Source: Bacillota bacterium (lineage in GTDB: Bacteria > Bacillota > Clostridia > Christensenellales > Christensenellaceae). Taken from it: DNA of 64,000 bases. The DNA lies in contig JAEYKI010000020.1 in the NCBI GenBank assembly GCA_023408315.1, positions 1-64,000 on the forward strand, given 5' to 3'. Below the pieces are notes generated by a model that saw nothing but the letters and a program-made list of their open reading frames with translations, made no database searches and had not been told where the DNA came from. Below, piece after piece: positions 1 through 8,117 of this stretch (positions within the stretch are counted from its first letter, which is position 1; each line of letters starts with the position of its first letter). The position numbers and the translations under genes are program-made.

Positions 1-5
1 CAAAT

Positions 6-123
6 TTCCGGTGGCGATAGCTAAGGGGTTCCACCTGTTCCCATTCCGAACACAGTAGTTAAGACCTTATACGCCTAAAGTACTTGGCTGGTAACGGCCC
101 GGGAGGATTGGTAGCTGCCGGAT
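6..123 (+). rRNA. rrf: 5S ribosomal RNA
   Basis: The two ends pair as a 9-bp helix (TCCGGTGGC with GCTGCCGGA, one or two GU pairs), and the core has the 5S hallmarks CCATTCCGAACACAG and a GGGAGG stretch near the 3' end. Length fits a complete 5S RNA. It is followed 9 bases later by a tRNA gene, so this is the distal end of an rRNA operon whose 16S and 23S genes would lie left of the window. Confidence 0.96.
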
Positions 124-132
124 TCTAAATAT

Positions 133-207
133 TCCTCAGTAGCTCAGCGGTAGAGCATCCGGCTGTTAACCGGAGGGCCGTAGGTTCAAACCCTACCTGG
201 GGAGCCA
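133..207 (+). tRNA. tRNA-Asn (anticodon GTT)
   Basis: The cloverleaf is complete: acceptor TCCTCAG pairs with CTGGGGA, the D arm is GCTC/GAGC, the anticodon stem TCCGG/CCGGA encloses loop CTGTTAA, and the T arm carries TTCAAAC. The discriminator is G and the CCA end is encoded (205-207). It directly follows 5S rRNA and is probably cotranscribed with it. The degraded recombinase on the other strand abuts its 3' end, which suggests past use of this tRNA as an integration site. Confidence 0.97.
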
Positions 208-666
208 CTTGTGGTTACGTCACCGAGAAGGACAATCGATATGTCAGCCTCGGTGATTTTTATTTCCTTGAGATATTTATGATAGATTAATCTTGCTTCC
301 ATTTCATTACCTTTAATACTTTGTATGTCTGCTTTTAAAGCATTTACAAGTTTGTTTTTATCAACCTTAGTATAAGATAAATCTGCTAAGTCTTGGTTGA
401 GTTTATCGATTATGTTTTGTTTGCCTTCAATTTGCTGAAAAGTCAAAGTTATAACTTTTTTGGATTTTGTAACCTTTGAGGTATTATACAGATGTTGAAT
501 AGACGCTTGCCTTTTACTTATCTCATCTCTAATCTTTCTTTTTTATCCTGGCTATTGATGAGTCCTTTGCAAAGTATATCATCAAGATCATTGACGTACT
601 GTAGATTTAAATAAGTTTTTTAACTTCATTTTCAATATATTCTGCATTAAGATTAGAATTTGAAGC
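208..666 (-). pseudogene. Serine site-specific recombinase, C-terminal remnant
   Basis: Read right to left, three overlapping frames give one continuous recombinase-like tail: a segment with NAEYIENEVKKLI, then (after a frame change near 620) LDDILCKGLINSQDKKE, then (after another near 545, in an A-rich run) a lysine-rich coiled-coil-like stretch ending EARLIYHKYLKEIKI. The pattern of zinc-ribbon-distal helices and a final beta strand (IKITEADISI) is what I know from large serine recombinases of integrative elements. The catalytic N-terminus is absent. The last open frame runs into the 3' end of tRNA-Asn and stops at 186. Base composition is clearly richer in A+T than the flank beyond 660. 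Family assignment is by pattern only. Confidence 0.55.
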
Positions 667-874
667 AGAATCGAAAGAAAGCGGCATATCCATCGGGATC
701 GGGAAATGCCGTGTAAAAGTAGGGGCCGATGTCTGTAGCGAACAACTGGAAAAAGTCTGCCGGGATTGCGAAAAAGATGAATGCGGCGTGCCGATATTGA
801 AAGCGCCCGTCTATGAGCCTGACATAAAAGGCGGCTTTGACGCTTACAAAATACCCTCACCCTTTCATCCCTAA
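662..874 (+). pseudogene. Truncated ORF of unknown origin, C-terminal fragment
   Basis: An open frame without a convincing start encodes about 70 residues (contains SGISIGIGKCRVKVG and EQLEKVC) and stops at 872-874. The beta-strand followed by an EQLEKVC-type helix faintly recalls the end of IS66-type accessory protein TnpA, but the last 35 residues do not fit and I do not assign it. It overlaps the stop of the HAD gene on the opposite strand by four bases. It begins exactly where base composition changes from the A+T-rich recombinase remnant, consistent with a junction of decayed segments. Confidence 0.3.
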
Positions 875-1620
875 AATACATAATTAAACAATAACGGGCA
901 TTCCAGCAACTCGTCTATCGAGCCGACTGTGTAGTCAGCGCCCATAGGAGGTTTCGCGGCCGAAGCATTCTCGCAGTCAACCGCAGCAATTGCCAATCCC
1001 GCTCCGCCGTTTCGTGCCATGTCGATATCGACCTGAGAATCCCCCACGACGGCAATTTCGCAGGGTATGAGACCGCAGGCTTCGCAGAATCTGTTGAGCA
1101 TATCCGGATCGGGCTTTAATCCTCCGTTTCCTGTATCCGCTCCGATATAGTCGAAGAATTCCTCAATTCCGAGCCGCCGCAGGCAGGTTATTGCGGAATC
1201 ATAAAAATCCGAAGTTGCAAGCCCTATCTTTATATCTGCGGATTTAAGAGCCGTAAAGGTCTTAATAAGATCCCCGCGCGGGATAATAAGCTGCCAGTTG
1301 TTTTTTGTCATATTTGAAATGACGCCAAGTACAACGGCCTTCGTTTCGGAGAATTCTATCCTTGCGCCCATGCCCAAAAGTATTTCCGCAAGGGCAGATG
1401 AAATCTCCCCAGTCGTACCGCTTGCGAGTACGCTATTGGGTCTGAGTATCCCTTTTTCTATTCCTATGGCTTTTAATATTATTTCATTATCCCCGGGCTT
1501 CAGGCAATGGCGCCCCGAGAGCGCATCGACGAGCCCATATCCTATCGGCACCCATAGCGCATTAATATCCAGCAACGTACCGTCTTTGTCAAACAGTACG
1601 CCTTTTATTCTTTTACCCAT
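871..1620 (-). CDS. HAD-superfamily phosphatase (phosphoglycolate-phosphatase-like)
   Basis: A 249-residue soluble hydrolase with all four HAD motifs: FDKDGTLLD near residue 10 (nucleophile and acid aspartates), LATSD near 140, a lysine in GGLKPDPDM near 175, and VGDSQVDIDMA near 195. The insertion between motifs I and II is of the helical cap (C1) type found in phosphoglycolate phosphatase and phosphonoacetaldehyde hydrolase. It is the last gene of the leftward transporter operon, 55 bases after the ATPase gene, with GGAG upstream of the start. In this setting it most likely strips phosphate from the imported compound or its breakdown product; substrate is inferred, not visible. Confidence 0.85.
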   Translation of the reverse strand: MGKRIKGVLFDKDGTLLDINALWVPIGYGLVDALSGRHCLKPGDNEIILKAIGIEKGILRPNSVLASGTTGEISSALAEILLGMGARIEFSETKAVVLGVISNMTKNNWQLIIPRGDLIKTFTALKSADIKIGLATSDFYDSAITCLRRLGIEEFFDYIGADTGNGGLKPDPDMLNRFCEACGLIPCEIAVVGDSQVDIDMARNGGAGLAIAAVDCENASAAKPPMGADYTVGSIDELLECPLLFNYVF

Positions 1621-1675
1621 TGATACGACTCCGCTCTTTCAGGATAGGCTCCACTCTTTTCCGGCAAACGCAACT

Positions 1676-2686
1676 TCAGACCGGGACGCAGTTTCTCATT
1701 TCAAATGCCAGATATACCTTATCGCCCAAATTTAAAAGATGAAAGCTTCTGTACAGCACGTCAATGTTAAGCGCTACATCACCACATAACACGCTGTAGC
1801 TCAGCGTATTTCCGCGCAGCGTGAAGTCAACAACGATGCCCTCGGCTATTATATTTGTATCTTCATCAAAAGAATTCACTTTTTCGATAGATATAACCTC
1901 CGGGCGGATGGCGACGGAACCGTCGAAACTACGTATTCCTGAAATGCGGTAAAATTCCTCGCCTGTAATAATATTATAATTGCCAATAAAGGCTGCGGCA
2001 AATTTGCTTTTGGGCGATATATAGATATCCGACGGTGTTCCGGACTGCTCTATCAAGCCGTTGTTCATAAGGCAGAGCTTATCCGACATAACCATGGCCT
2101 CGCTCTGGTCATGCGTCACAAAGATAGTGGTAATGCCCAAATTTTTCTGTATTTTTCTTATTTCCGCCTGCAGGCTTTTACGGAGTTTGGCATCTATGGC
2201 ACTGAGAGGCTCATCCAGAAGAAGGACCTTTGGCTCGGTGACCAGCGCTCTGGCCAGCGCCGCCCGCTGCTGCATCCCGCCCGAGAGCTGGTGCGGCTTT
2301 TTGTCCTCGCTGCCCTTCAGATCAACAATTTCAAGCATGGTATTCACCTTGTCTTGCCTTTGCCTCCTTGAAATCCCCATCATTTTTAGGCCGAATCCAA
2401 CATTCTGCTCAACAGTCATGTTTGGAAACAGGCTGTATTGTTGGAATACCATACCTATGCCGCGGTTCTTTGGCAGCTTTTTGGTGACATTGATGCCGTC
2501 TAAGTATATTTCACCGGAAGTAGGGCATTCAAGCCCCGCCAGGCATCTGAGCAGAGTGCTCTTTCCGCAGCCGGAGGGTCCTAGCAGAGAAACCAACTCT
2601 CCTTTTTTTATGGAAAGCCGGATTTCATTAAGAACGGGCTGGCTGCCAAACGTTTTGCTCACATTTTCGAATTCAATATATTCCAT
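1676..2686 (-). CDS. ABC transporter ATP-binding protein (PotA/PhnT type)
   Basis: A 336-residue ATPase: Walker A GPSGCGKST near residue 36, Q-loop VFQQYSLFPN, signature LSGGMQQRAALARAL near 135, Walker B VLLLDEPLSAID, and a His-switch FVTHDQ, followed by a C-terminal OB-fold (TOBE-like) region of about 100 residues. This layout is shared by importers of spermidine, iron, sulfate and 2-aminoethylphosphonate. Start has GGAG eight bases upstream. It is followed by the HAD gene and preceded (28 bases) by two permeases and upstream by a phosphatase and binding protein, so it powers that importer. The substrate class is inferred from the phosphatases. Confidence 0.9.
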   Translation of the reverse strand: MEYIEFENVSKTFGSQPVLNEIRLSIKKGELVSLLGPSGCGKSTLLRCLAGLECPTSGEIYLDGINVTKKLPKNRGIGMVFQQYSLFPNMTVEQNVGFGLKMMGISRRQRQDKVNTMLEIVDLKGSEDKKPHQLSGGMQQRAALARALVTEPKVLLLDEPLSAIDAKLRKSLQAEIRKIQKNLGITTIFVTHDQSEAMVMSDKLCLMNNGLIEQSGTPSDIYISPKSKFAAAFIGNYNIITGEEFYRISGIRSFDGSVAIRPEVISIEKVNSFDEDTNIIAEGIVVDFTLRGNTLSYSVLCGDVALNIDVLYRSFHLLNLGDKVYLAFEMRNCVPV

Positions 2687-2714
2687 TGGTGATTCTCCAG
2701 ACTGATAACATAAA

Positions 2715-3509
2715 TTAAATGTTTTTTTCCTTCTGTGCGCGGCTTTTCAGGGCCAGCACAAACACGGTTAGCAGCGTGGTAATGGCAAAAGAGGCTATGA
2801 CGATCGCGCTTGTCAGATGTCCAGAGCGCCACCCGTTGTTTTGCATATACATCTGCACCGTGGTCAGATAGCTGCCGGCCAGAATGTTTATGATCGCAAA
2901 GTCATTAAACAACACTCCAACGGACAACAGAAAGGACGTGGCCATTCCGGACAACAGATTCGGGACAATTACGGCAAAAAAACCGCGGAATTTGCCCGCG
3001 CCCAGTATCTCGGCGCTTTCTAGGTAGCACGTGACGGGAATGGCGTTCAGGTTGTTGCGTATGCTCTGATACATGTATGGCAAAGCCAGTATACCGTACG
3101 CGCAGGCCAAAAGGAATATCCTGTCCGACAGGATCCCGCCAATACCCGAATAAACCGTAAGCAGTGAGGTGGAAAGGATGATCCCCTGTACCGTGTACGG
3201 CATTAGACAGAGAATATGTACATATTTATCAAGGCGGGGAAAGTGTACAACCACAACATACATTGCAAACAGCAGGATTACCAGGCAGATAAGGGCCGAT
3301 ATCACAGAGATCAGCAGAGTATTGAGCAATATCGTCGGAAACTTCATGCTGGAAAACAACTCTATATAATACCTCGGCACAAAGCCGTTGATATTCACGC
3401 CGTCCCACGTGATAACAACCGAATACAAAATCGTAGCCAGAAGTGGAACCGCCAGATAGATGATGATCAGGACAATCGTCATGCGGGGCCAAACTTCACG
3501 TTTTTTCAT
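2715..3509 (-). CDS. ABC transporter permease (PotC-like)
   Basis: A membrane protein of about 264 residues with six predicted hydrophobic segments and the permease EAA-type loop around ESAEILGAGKFRGFFAVIVPNLLSG. The ATG at 3509 is preferred to the in-frame GTG at 3518, because AAGAGGTG lies at proper distance before it. It overlaps the end of the preceding permease by 14 bases, a sign of translational coupling. It belongs to the binding-protein-dependent inner membrane component superfamily and pairs with the upstream permease to form the channel. Confidence 0.88.
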   Translation of the reverse strand: MKKREVWPRMTIVLIIIYLAVPLLATILYSVVITWDGVNINGFVPRYYIELFSSMKFPTILLNTLLISVISALICLVILLFAMYVVVVHFPRLDKYVHILCLMPYTVQGIILSTSLLTVYSGIGGILSDRIFLLACAYGILALPYMYQSIRNNLNAIPVTCYLESAEILGAGKFRGFFAVIVPNLLSGMATSFLLSVGVLFNDFAIINILAGSYLTTVQMYMQNNGWRSGHLTSAIVIASFAITTLLTVFVLALKSRAQKEKNI

Positions 3510-4341
3510 AACCTGCACCTCTTCCGGAGATAAGTTTGCTGTTGAAATATACAGCGATGGATATCAGGACGATCATTATAACTGACAGCGCAGACCCGAG
3601 GCCGTATTTTGGGAATACATCGCCGGTAAACATGGAGGCTATTTGAACCGTCAACAGGGAGTAATTGCTTCCAACCAGCGCATAGGCAGTGGCATAGGCC
3701 GACATAGAGTTAGCAAAAAGGAAACAGAAGGTGCCTGCTATGCTTGGAAAAATGACCGGCAGCCCAACGCTTGTCCAGAATCTGAGCCTCGACGCCTTGA
3801 GAAGCTGCGCTGATTCCAACCATTCCGTTTTTATTGACTCAAAAGCCGGCATCAGCACCAGCGTGGCCACAGGTATCTGAAAATAGATATAGATAAGTGA
3901 AAGCCCGCCGGAAGAATAAAGATTGTAATCGGCAAGCCACTGTATTCCCAAAATGCTTCCTAGCGCAACCATTATTCCGCTGCTGCCAAAAAGTATTATG
4001 TATGAAAATGCGAGCGGGACACCCGCAAAATTGGCAGCAATATTCAAAACCGTACTAAACAGCCTTCGTGTTTTCTTTGGCGATGAGAACGCCGCATAAC
4101 TTCCAAGAAACGCAATAATGATACCGACCGCGCTTGAGCCGAGTGAAATAACCAGGCTGTTTGTTATGGATTTAAGATAGTACTGGCCGGCAAAAACCGC
4201 TGCGTAGTTATCCAGGCCAACGCCCGTGTCTACCTGAAAGCTTCTGATAACAGTCATTGCAACCGGAATAAGCTCGTACATCAGCGTAAGCAGAAAGAAC
4301 GGAATGATAGCCGCCAGATATATGTATTTTCTTCTATTCAT
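3496..4341 (-). CDS. ABC transporter permease (PotB-like)
   Basis: About 281 residues with six hydrophobic segments and the EAA loop in ESAQLLKASRLRFWTSVGLP. I choose the ATG at 4341 (MNRRKYIYLA), immediately after the phosphatase stop at 4344, with GAGGG nine bases upstream; longer in-frame starts would run far into the phosphatase gene and add a polar non-membrane leader. It is the partner of the downstream permease in the same operon and is typical of PotB/PhnU-type subunits. Confidence 0.87.
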   Translation of the reverse strand: MNRRKYIYLAAIIPFFLLTLMYELIPVAMTVIRSFQVDTGVGLDNYAAVFAGQYYLKSITNSLVISLGSSAVGIIIAFLGSYAAFSSPKKTRRLFSTVLNIAANFAGVPLAFSYIILFGSSGIMVALGSILGIQWLADYNLYSSGGLSLIYIYFQIPVATLVLMPAFESIKTEWLESAQLLKASRLRFWTSVGLPVIFPSIAGTFCFLFANSMSAYATAYALVGSNYSLLTVQIASMFTGDVFPKYGLGSALSVIMIVLISIAVYFNSKLISGRGAGYEKT

Positions 4342-4343
4342 AG

Positions 4344-5162
4344 TCATCTGCCCTCGGACGGCTGCAGACCTCCGCCCTTCATTTTTTTGCTCGGCGCTAC
4401 ACCCAGCAGCCTGCAAATAAACGGAGCCAATTCAAGCTGGGAAACCCTTTGCTCCTCCGGCCATACCCCCTGAGCTCCCGCAATGTAAAGAGGCGTAAGC
4501 CGCTCGTCATCGCTTACCCCGTTGTGCAACTTTATGCTGTTCATACCGTGGTCGGCGGTCACAATAACGCTCCAGCCCAACGAAAGCCACTGTTTTATAT
4601 AGCAGGAGAGTATGCCGTCCGCTTTGATTACAGAATATACGTATTCCGGAGACAATCCTCCGTTTACATGTCCGGCGTAATCGATATTCATGGAATGGAT
4701 GAGCAAAAAATCAGGATTAAAGCTCATTCTCAAAAATTCCGCATCGTTAAATAAATGGGAATCGGGGTACATGTCCTCATAATAAAAAATGCCATGCTGG
4801 ATCGGACGGGGCACATTGAGCTGAAACCGGTCTTCCTTGGGCAGAAACGGGCTTTTGTTGTATAACTCGCTTATCCAGCCGTACGCAGCGGCAGCGGTTA
4901 CCAGTCCGTTTTCCGCTGAAAGATGGAAAATACTCTGTTCCTTGGACATTCTCCTTATTTCATTATTTGCCGTCCCGTGCTCGTATACCGGAACGCCCGT
5001 TAAAAGCACCTCATACAATGGCCTAGACAGGGTGGGCAACTGAGCCTCTACCGTATAACGCGACGAAACCCCCATTTCTACCATGTGCTGCAGGAATCCC
5101 ATATTTTCAAATGCCGTGCGCGCGTTGAGCCCGTCAAGTATAACCAGTATTACCTTATGCAT
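4344..5162 (-). CDS. Alkaline-phosphatase-superfamily hydrolase (NPP/phosphodiesterase-like), cytosolic
   Basis: About 272 residues with the metal-site pattern of the alkaline phosphatase superfamily: VILDGLN near residue 8 (metal aspartate), LPTLSRP near 43 where the threonine sits at the nucleophile position, IDYAGH near 165, TADHGM near 205, and a later LHNGVSDDE segment resembling the final metal histidine. No signal peptide precedes it, so it should act inside the cell, unlike the secreted phosphatase at 42.8 kb. The ATG at 5162 has GGAGAGG six bases upstream. It lies between the binding protein and permease genes. Family members cleave phosphodiesters, pyrophosphates or phosphonates (phosphonoacetate hydrolase is a relative but is longer). 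Together with the HAD protein it could process an imported phosphodiester or phosphonate; this is inference. Confidence 0.82.
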   Translation of the reverse strand: MHKVILVILDGLNARTAFENMGFLQHMVEMGVSSRYTVEAQLPTLSRPLYEVLLTGVPVYEHGTANNEIRRMSKEQSIFHLSAENGLVTAAAAYGWISELYNKSPFLPKEDRFQLNVPRPIQHGIFYYEDMYPDSHLFNDAEFLRMSFNPDFLLIHSMNIDYAGHVNGGLSPEYVYSVIKADGILSCYIKQWLSLGWSVIVTADHGMNSIKLHNGVSDDERLTPLYIAGAQGVWPEEQRVSQLELAPFICRLLGVAPSKKMKGGGLQPSEGR

Positions 5163-5234
5163 AAGCTTCCTCTCCATAACGCCGCTCATACCTGATTAAA
5201 GCACTACGGTATGAGCGGCAGATTTTTCAAACAG

Positions 5235-6410
5235 TTACTTAGCCTTGGCAAGAACCTCGTTCTGCCATTTTGGGCCTATTTCACTGACAGTCTTTTCCCA
5301 AGCACTATAGTCCGAGATAGGCTGCGCTTTTACGTATTCGCTATTCGGCAGCAGCTTCGACGCGACGTCCTCCGGCAGTGTAACGTTGGAGCGTATGGGT
5401 TTTGCGTATCCCTTGGCCAGGTTTATTTGTCCCTCGTCGCTGAGGATATATTCTCTGGCAAGGGCGGCAGCATACGGATGCGGCGCGTATTTGTTGATGA
5501 TGGTGCAATAGCCGCTTTGTACCGAACCGTCTGTAGGAACATGAATTTCAAATTTGGCGTTGGGGTCGGCGGACACAATGGCGTCTCTTGCGCCAAGCGC
5601 GTTAAAATCAAAGCAGATAGTTACCTGGCATTCACCTTTTTCAATCCTGTCTATTGAAATGTCGCCCAGATCAAGGCGTCCCTGTTCGGCAAGCTTGGCA
5701 AAAAAGTCTATGCCCGGCTGAATGTTGCTCTCGCTCCCGCCGAACGCGTAGGCAGCTGCAAGAACCGCGTTTTGAGACGTGGTAGCCGATGTAACGTCGC
5801 CGACAGTCACTTTATAGGAACCGTTTAGTATATCCTGCCATGAGGTGGGAGCGGCGCCGGTTACAACATTTTTATTTGTCAGGAAAGCGATCGTTCCGTA
5901 ATAAGCGGTGATCCAGTCGCCGTTGTCATCCTTTGCCCAAGCAGGAATATCATTCCAATAGCTTGTTTTATAAGCAAGCGTCATACCCTCGCTCTTTGCA
6001 AGAGGCCCGTATGACTGGCCTATATCGCCTATGTCTTTGGTGGGAGCGTTCTTTTCAGCCTTAAAAAGTGCCAGCTCCTCGGCCGAGCTCATGTCTGTAT
6101 CTGTGTGAGTGATGCCGTAAGTCGATTTGATCTCATCCCAGGTTTCTACCCAGTTGGCCCAGGAATCCGGCATTCCTACGGACTGGATATCGCCGTCGGC
6201 CTTGGCTTTTGCGGTTAACTCACTCAGCGAAAGGCTGTTCAGATCGGTGGATGACAGCGAGGCGGATACCGGCGCGGTGGCAGACGAAGCTGCCGGCGCC
6301 ACCCCAGACGAAGTTCCTGAACTTTCAGCGGTGCCCGAGCAGCCGGCAGCTGCCAAAAGGACACATGCCATCGCCAGAGACAGTGCTAAAGAGTGTTTGA
6401 ATGTTTTCAT
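5235..6410 (-). CDS. Extracellular solute-binding lipoprotein of the phospho-compound ABC importer
   Basis: A 391-residue protein with a lipoprotein signal peptide ending LLAAAGC, then a Ser/Ala-rich linker and a two-lobed binding-protein fold of the PotD/AfuA kind (SWANWVETWDEIK near 110, TSWQDILNGSYKV near 200, ALAREYILSDEGQ near 330). GGAGG seven bases before the ATG fixes the start. It is the first gene of the leftward operon, preceded by its own promoter and 11-bp repeats. The next gene (phosphatase) starts 72 bases downstream. Ligand is not readable from sequence; operon content suggests an organic phosphate or phosphonate. Confidence 0.88.
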   Translation of the reverse strand: MKTFKHSLALSLAMACVLLAAAGCSGTAESSGTSSGVAPAASSATAPVSASLSSTDLNSLSLSELTAKAKADGDIQSVGMPDSWANWVETWDEIKSTYGITHTDTDMSSAEELALFKAEKNAPTKDIGDIGQSYGPLAKSEGMTLAYKTSYWNDIPAWAKDDNGDWITAYYGTIAFLTNKNVVTGAAPTSWQDILNGSYKVTVGDVTSATTSQNAVLAAAYAFGGSESNIQPGIDFFAKLAEQGRLDLGDISIDRIEKGECQVTICFDFNALGARDAIVSADPNAKFEIHVPTDGSVQSGYCTIINKYAPHPYAAALAREYILSDEGQINLAKGYAKPIRSNVTLPEDVASKLLPNSEYVKAQPISDYSAWEKTVSEIGPKWQNEVLAKAK

Positions 6411-6469
6411 AAATTACCTCCGTTTTCTCCTAGGTTACTTGTTGTTCTCTGCAAATAAGCATTAACTTA

Positions 6470-6497
6470 AGTATACGGCATATAAACGCCGAATCAA
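6470..6497 (-). promoter_or_regulatory. Sigma-A promoter of the phospho-compound transporter operon
   Basis: On the minus strand TTGATT (6497-6492), a 16-base spacer and TATACT (6475-6470). The spacer contains the inverted repeat CGGC...GCCG. Predicted start is near 6463, about 50 bases before the binding-protein ATG. Confidence 0.7.
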
Positions 6498-6505
6498 GCA
6501 AATGC

Positions 6506-6538
6506 ACGTAAAATATACGTAAAATATACGTAAAATAC
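6506..6538 (-). promoter_or_regulatory. Three 11-bp direct repeats, Pho-box-like
   Basis: Three adjacent copies of an 11-bp unit read TTTACG followed by five A/T-rich bases on the minus strand. They start nine bases upstream of the -35 hexamer, at about -43 to -75. The period and the TT(A/T)AC core match the PhoP/PhoB box (direct TTAACA-like hexamers spaced 11 bp), and placement suits an activator. An alternative is the operator of the neighbouring DeoR-type regulator. The repeat itself is direct observation; the factor is inferred. Confidence 0.6.
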
Positions 6539-6563
6539 CGCAAATTACATCAATGTTTTGCGG

Positions 6564-6611
6564 CATTTAAAAACAGTAAGCCCGGACGCACTCTGCGCCC
6601 GGGCTTACTGT
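6564..6611 (-). terminator. Terminator of the deoR-type gene
   Basis: A 12- to 13-bp stem (ACAGTAAGCCCGG with CCGGGCTTACTGT) followed on the minus strand by TTTTTAA. It separates the regulator from the transporter operon, which therefore depends on its own promoter. Confidence 0.9.
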
Positions 6612-6634
6612 CTGTCTTGGGGTCTTATTCGCTA

Positions 6635-7423
6635 TCAATTCTCAATATTTTTTTCAGGCGGCTTCTTTGCAATAATAATCTTTGTTTTATACTCTTCAAA
6701 GGCCTTCAAAAGGCTCCGGTTGGCGTTCCAGTCCGTAATAAGTATATCTATCTCATCCAGATTACAAACATGGACAAATGTACTGACGCCAATTTTGCTG
6801 GAGTCAAGGAGCAATATAACCTGCTCAGCTTTCCGGATCATTTTTTTCCTGACATTGGCTTCTTCCAGATGGTAGTCGGTAACACCATTTTTATCTGAAA
6901 TTCCGCTTGCGCCTATGATAGCCTTATCCACGCAAAAGCTGTTGACCTCCATGCTGGTCAGTGATCCGGAGGTTGAATAGTATCCTCCGCGAAGTTCCCC
7001 GCCCAACATGATTACCCGACCGTTGTCGTTCATCACAAGCTCGGTCGCCACCGGCATTGAGTTCGTAAGGCAGGTAAGCTCCTTCTTATCGCGAAGGCAC
7101 TTGGCGGCCTCCAGAGTTGTGGTGCCCAAGTCTATAATAACCGTATCACCGTTATTTATAAATTCCGACGCCTCGAGCGCAATCGCCTTTTTTTCATCCA
7201 TGTGCAGCTGCTGACGGCTGGCATATTCTATTTCGGCCCCTTTGGAGTATTTGGATACCGCTCCGCCATATACCCGTTTAAGGAGGTCTTTTTTTTCAAG
7301 GCTTTCCAAATCCCTGCGTATAGTATCAAGAGAAACTCCGAAATCCCGTGAAAGCTCATTAGCTTTTACAAAGCCTTTTGTGTTTATAAGCTTCATAATT
7401 ATATCCAAGCGCTCATACATCAT
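6635..7423 (-). CDS. DeoR-family transcriptional regulator
   Basis: About 262 residues. N-terminal winged helix (SRDFGVSLDTIRRDLESLEKK, with the DeoR signature TIRRDL near residue 38, then LLKRVYGGA), followed by the DeoR sensor domain (DLGTTTLEAAKCL, LTNSMPVATEL, VIMLGGELR, DKAIIGASGI). I choose the ATG at 7423 because GGAG lies 11 bases upstream; an in-frame TTG at 7441 is possible. DeoR sensor domains usually bind phosphorylated sugars, so this gene is a plausible local regulator of the downstream operon for uptake and dephosphorylation. It is separated from that operon by a strong terminator. Confidence 0.88.
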   Translation of the reverse strand: MMYERLDIIMKLINTKGFVKANELSRDFGVSLDTIRRDLESLEKKDLLKRVYGGAVSKYSKGAEIEYASRQQLHMDEKKAIALEASEFINNGDTVIIDLGTTTLEAAKCLRDKKELTCLTNSMPVATELVMNDNGRVIMLGGELRGGYYSTSGSLTSMEVNSFCVDKAIIGASGISDKNGVTDYHLEEANVRKKMIRKAEQVILLLDSSKIGVSTFVHVCNLDEIDILITDWNANRSLLKAFEEYKTKIIIAKKPPEKNIEN

Positions 7424-8117
7424 TCTTTTTATGTTCTCCAATCTTTTTATTGTTTTAGCAATACTTCACTCCGCCAGCCGGAGACCACGCCTGCCATGTG
7501 GATGCGTTTTGGATCAGAACTGATAAACTGCATGTGCGCAAATATAGCTTTTGTGCGGGTCTTATTTAAAGAGCGAATTGGAGAACCGGAAATTTACGCT
7601 TTATCAGCAGACGGCAGATCCAAATAACAGCGGAGTATAGACGTCACGAGGCACCATATTAGAATTATAGCTGAATAAAATGTTTTTTTGAATACTTGTT
7701 TTTGAAAATCAATATAAAAAAACGCAGTCCGAATTAAGTTGAACTGCATACGAGTTTTAAGGGTTTGAGGATGGATATGGACCTTAGGAATGGCCAATAT
7801 AGTTCTTAAAGAAAATAATTATGATAAACCTGTAATATATTTATGGCTTGAAGCAGGAGGAACGAACAGCCATAGATGGCTGTGGTGGGACAAGAGTGGC
7901 TTATAGACGGAGCAACTATTATTCGTAAAAATGGTTACATTTTAGGTATTGGGGTAGCGGTGTGCTGCTGTATAGCCGAGTGGCCCTACTAAAAATTATT
8001 GGAAAAGAACCGGCTGTCAAGTCGATAGATTGTGAAACAAAGGTATATAACCGAATTTGAAAGTAAGAAGCATTCGTGTTAATAGAATAGTTAATCTGTT
8101 TTTTACTTAATTGTTTT
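7424..8117. other. A+T-rich intergenic region, no convincing gene
   Basis: No recognisable protein is encoded here. The longest frames have no family resemblance and no good ribosome site. One short frame at 7876-7992 (38 codons, GGAGG upstream but too distant) is noted without function. A half-site GTGTTAATA at 8076-8084 resembles one arm of the palindrome at 8118. The stretch presumably holds the deoR promoter on the minus strand and decayed sequence. Confidence 0.5.

Noticed and set aside
7594..7797. 67-codon minus-strand frame in the A+T-rich gap
   Set aside because: No ribosome site, no recognisable domain, and random-looking composition.
7876..7992. 38-codon plus-strand frame with GGAGG upstream
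   Set aside because: The site is too far (about 14 bases) from the ATG and the peptide matches nothing; mentioned only within the intergenic entry.
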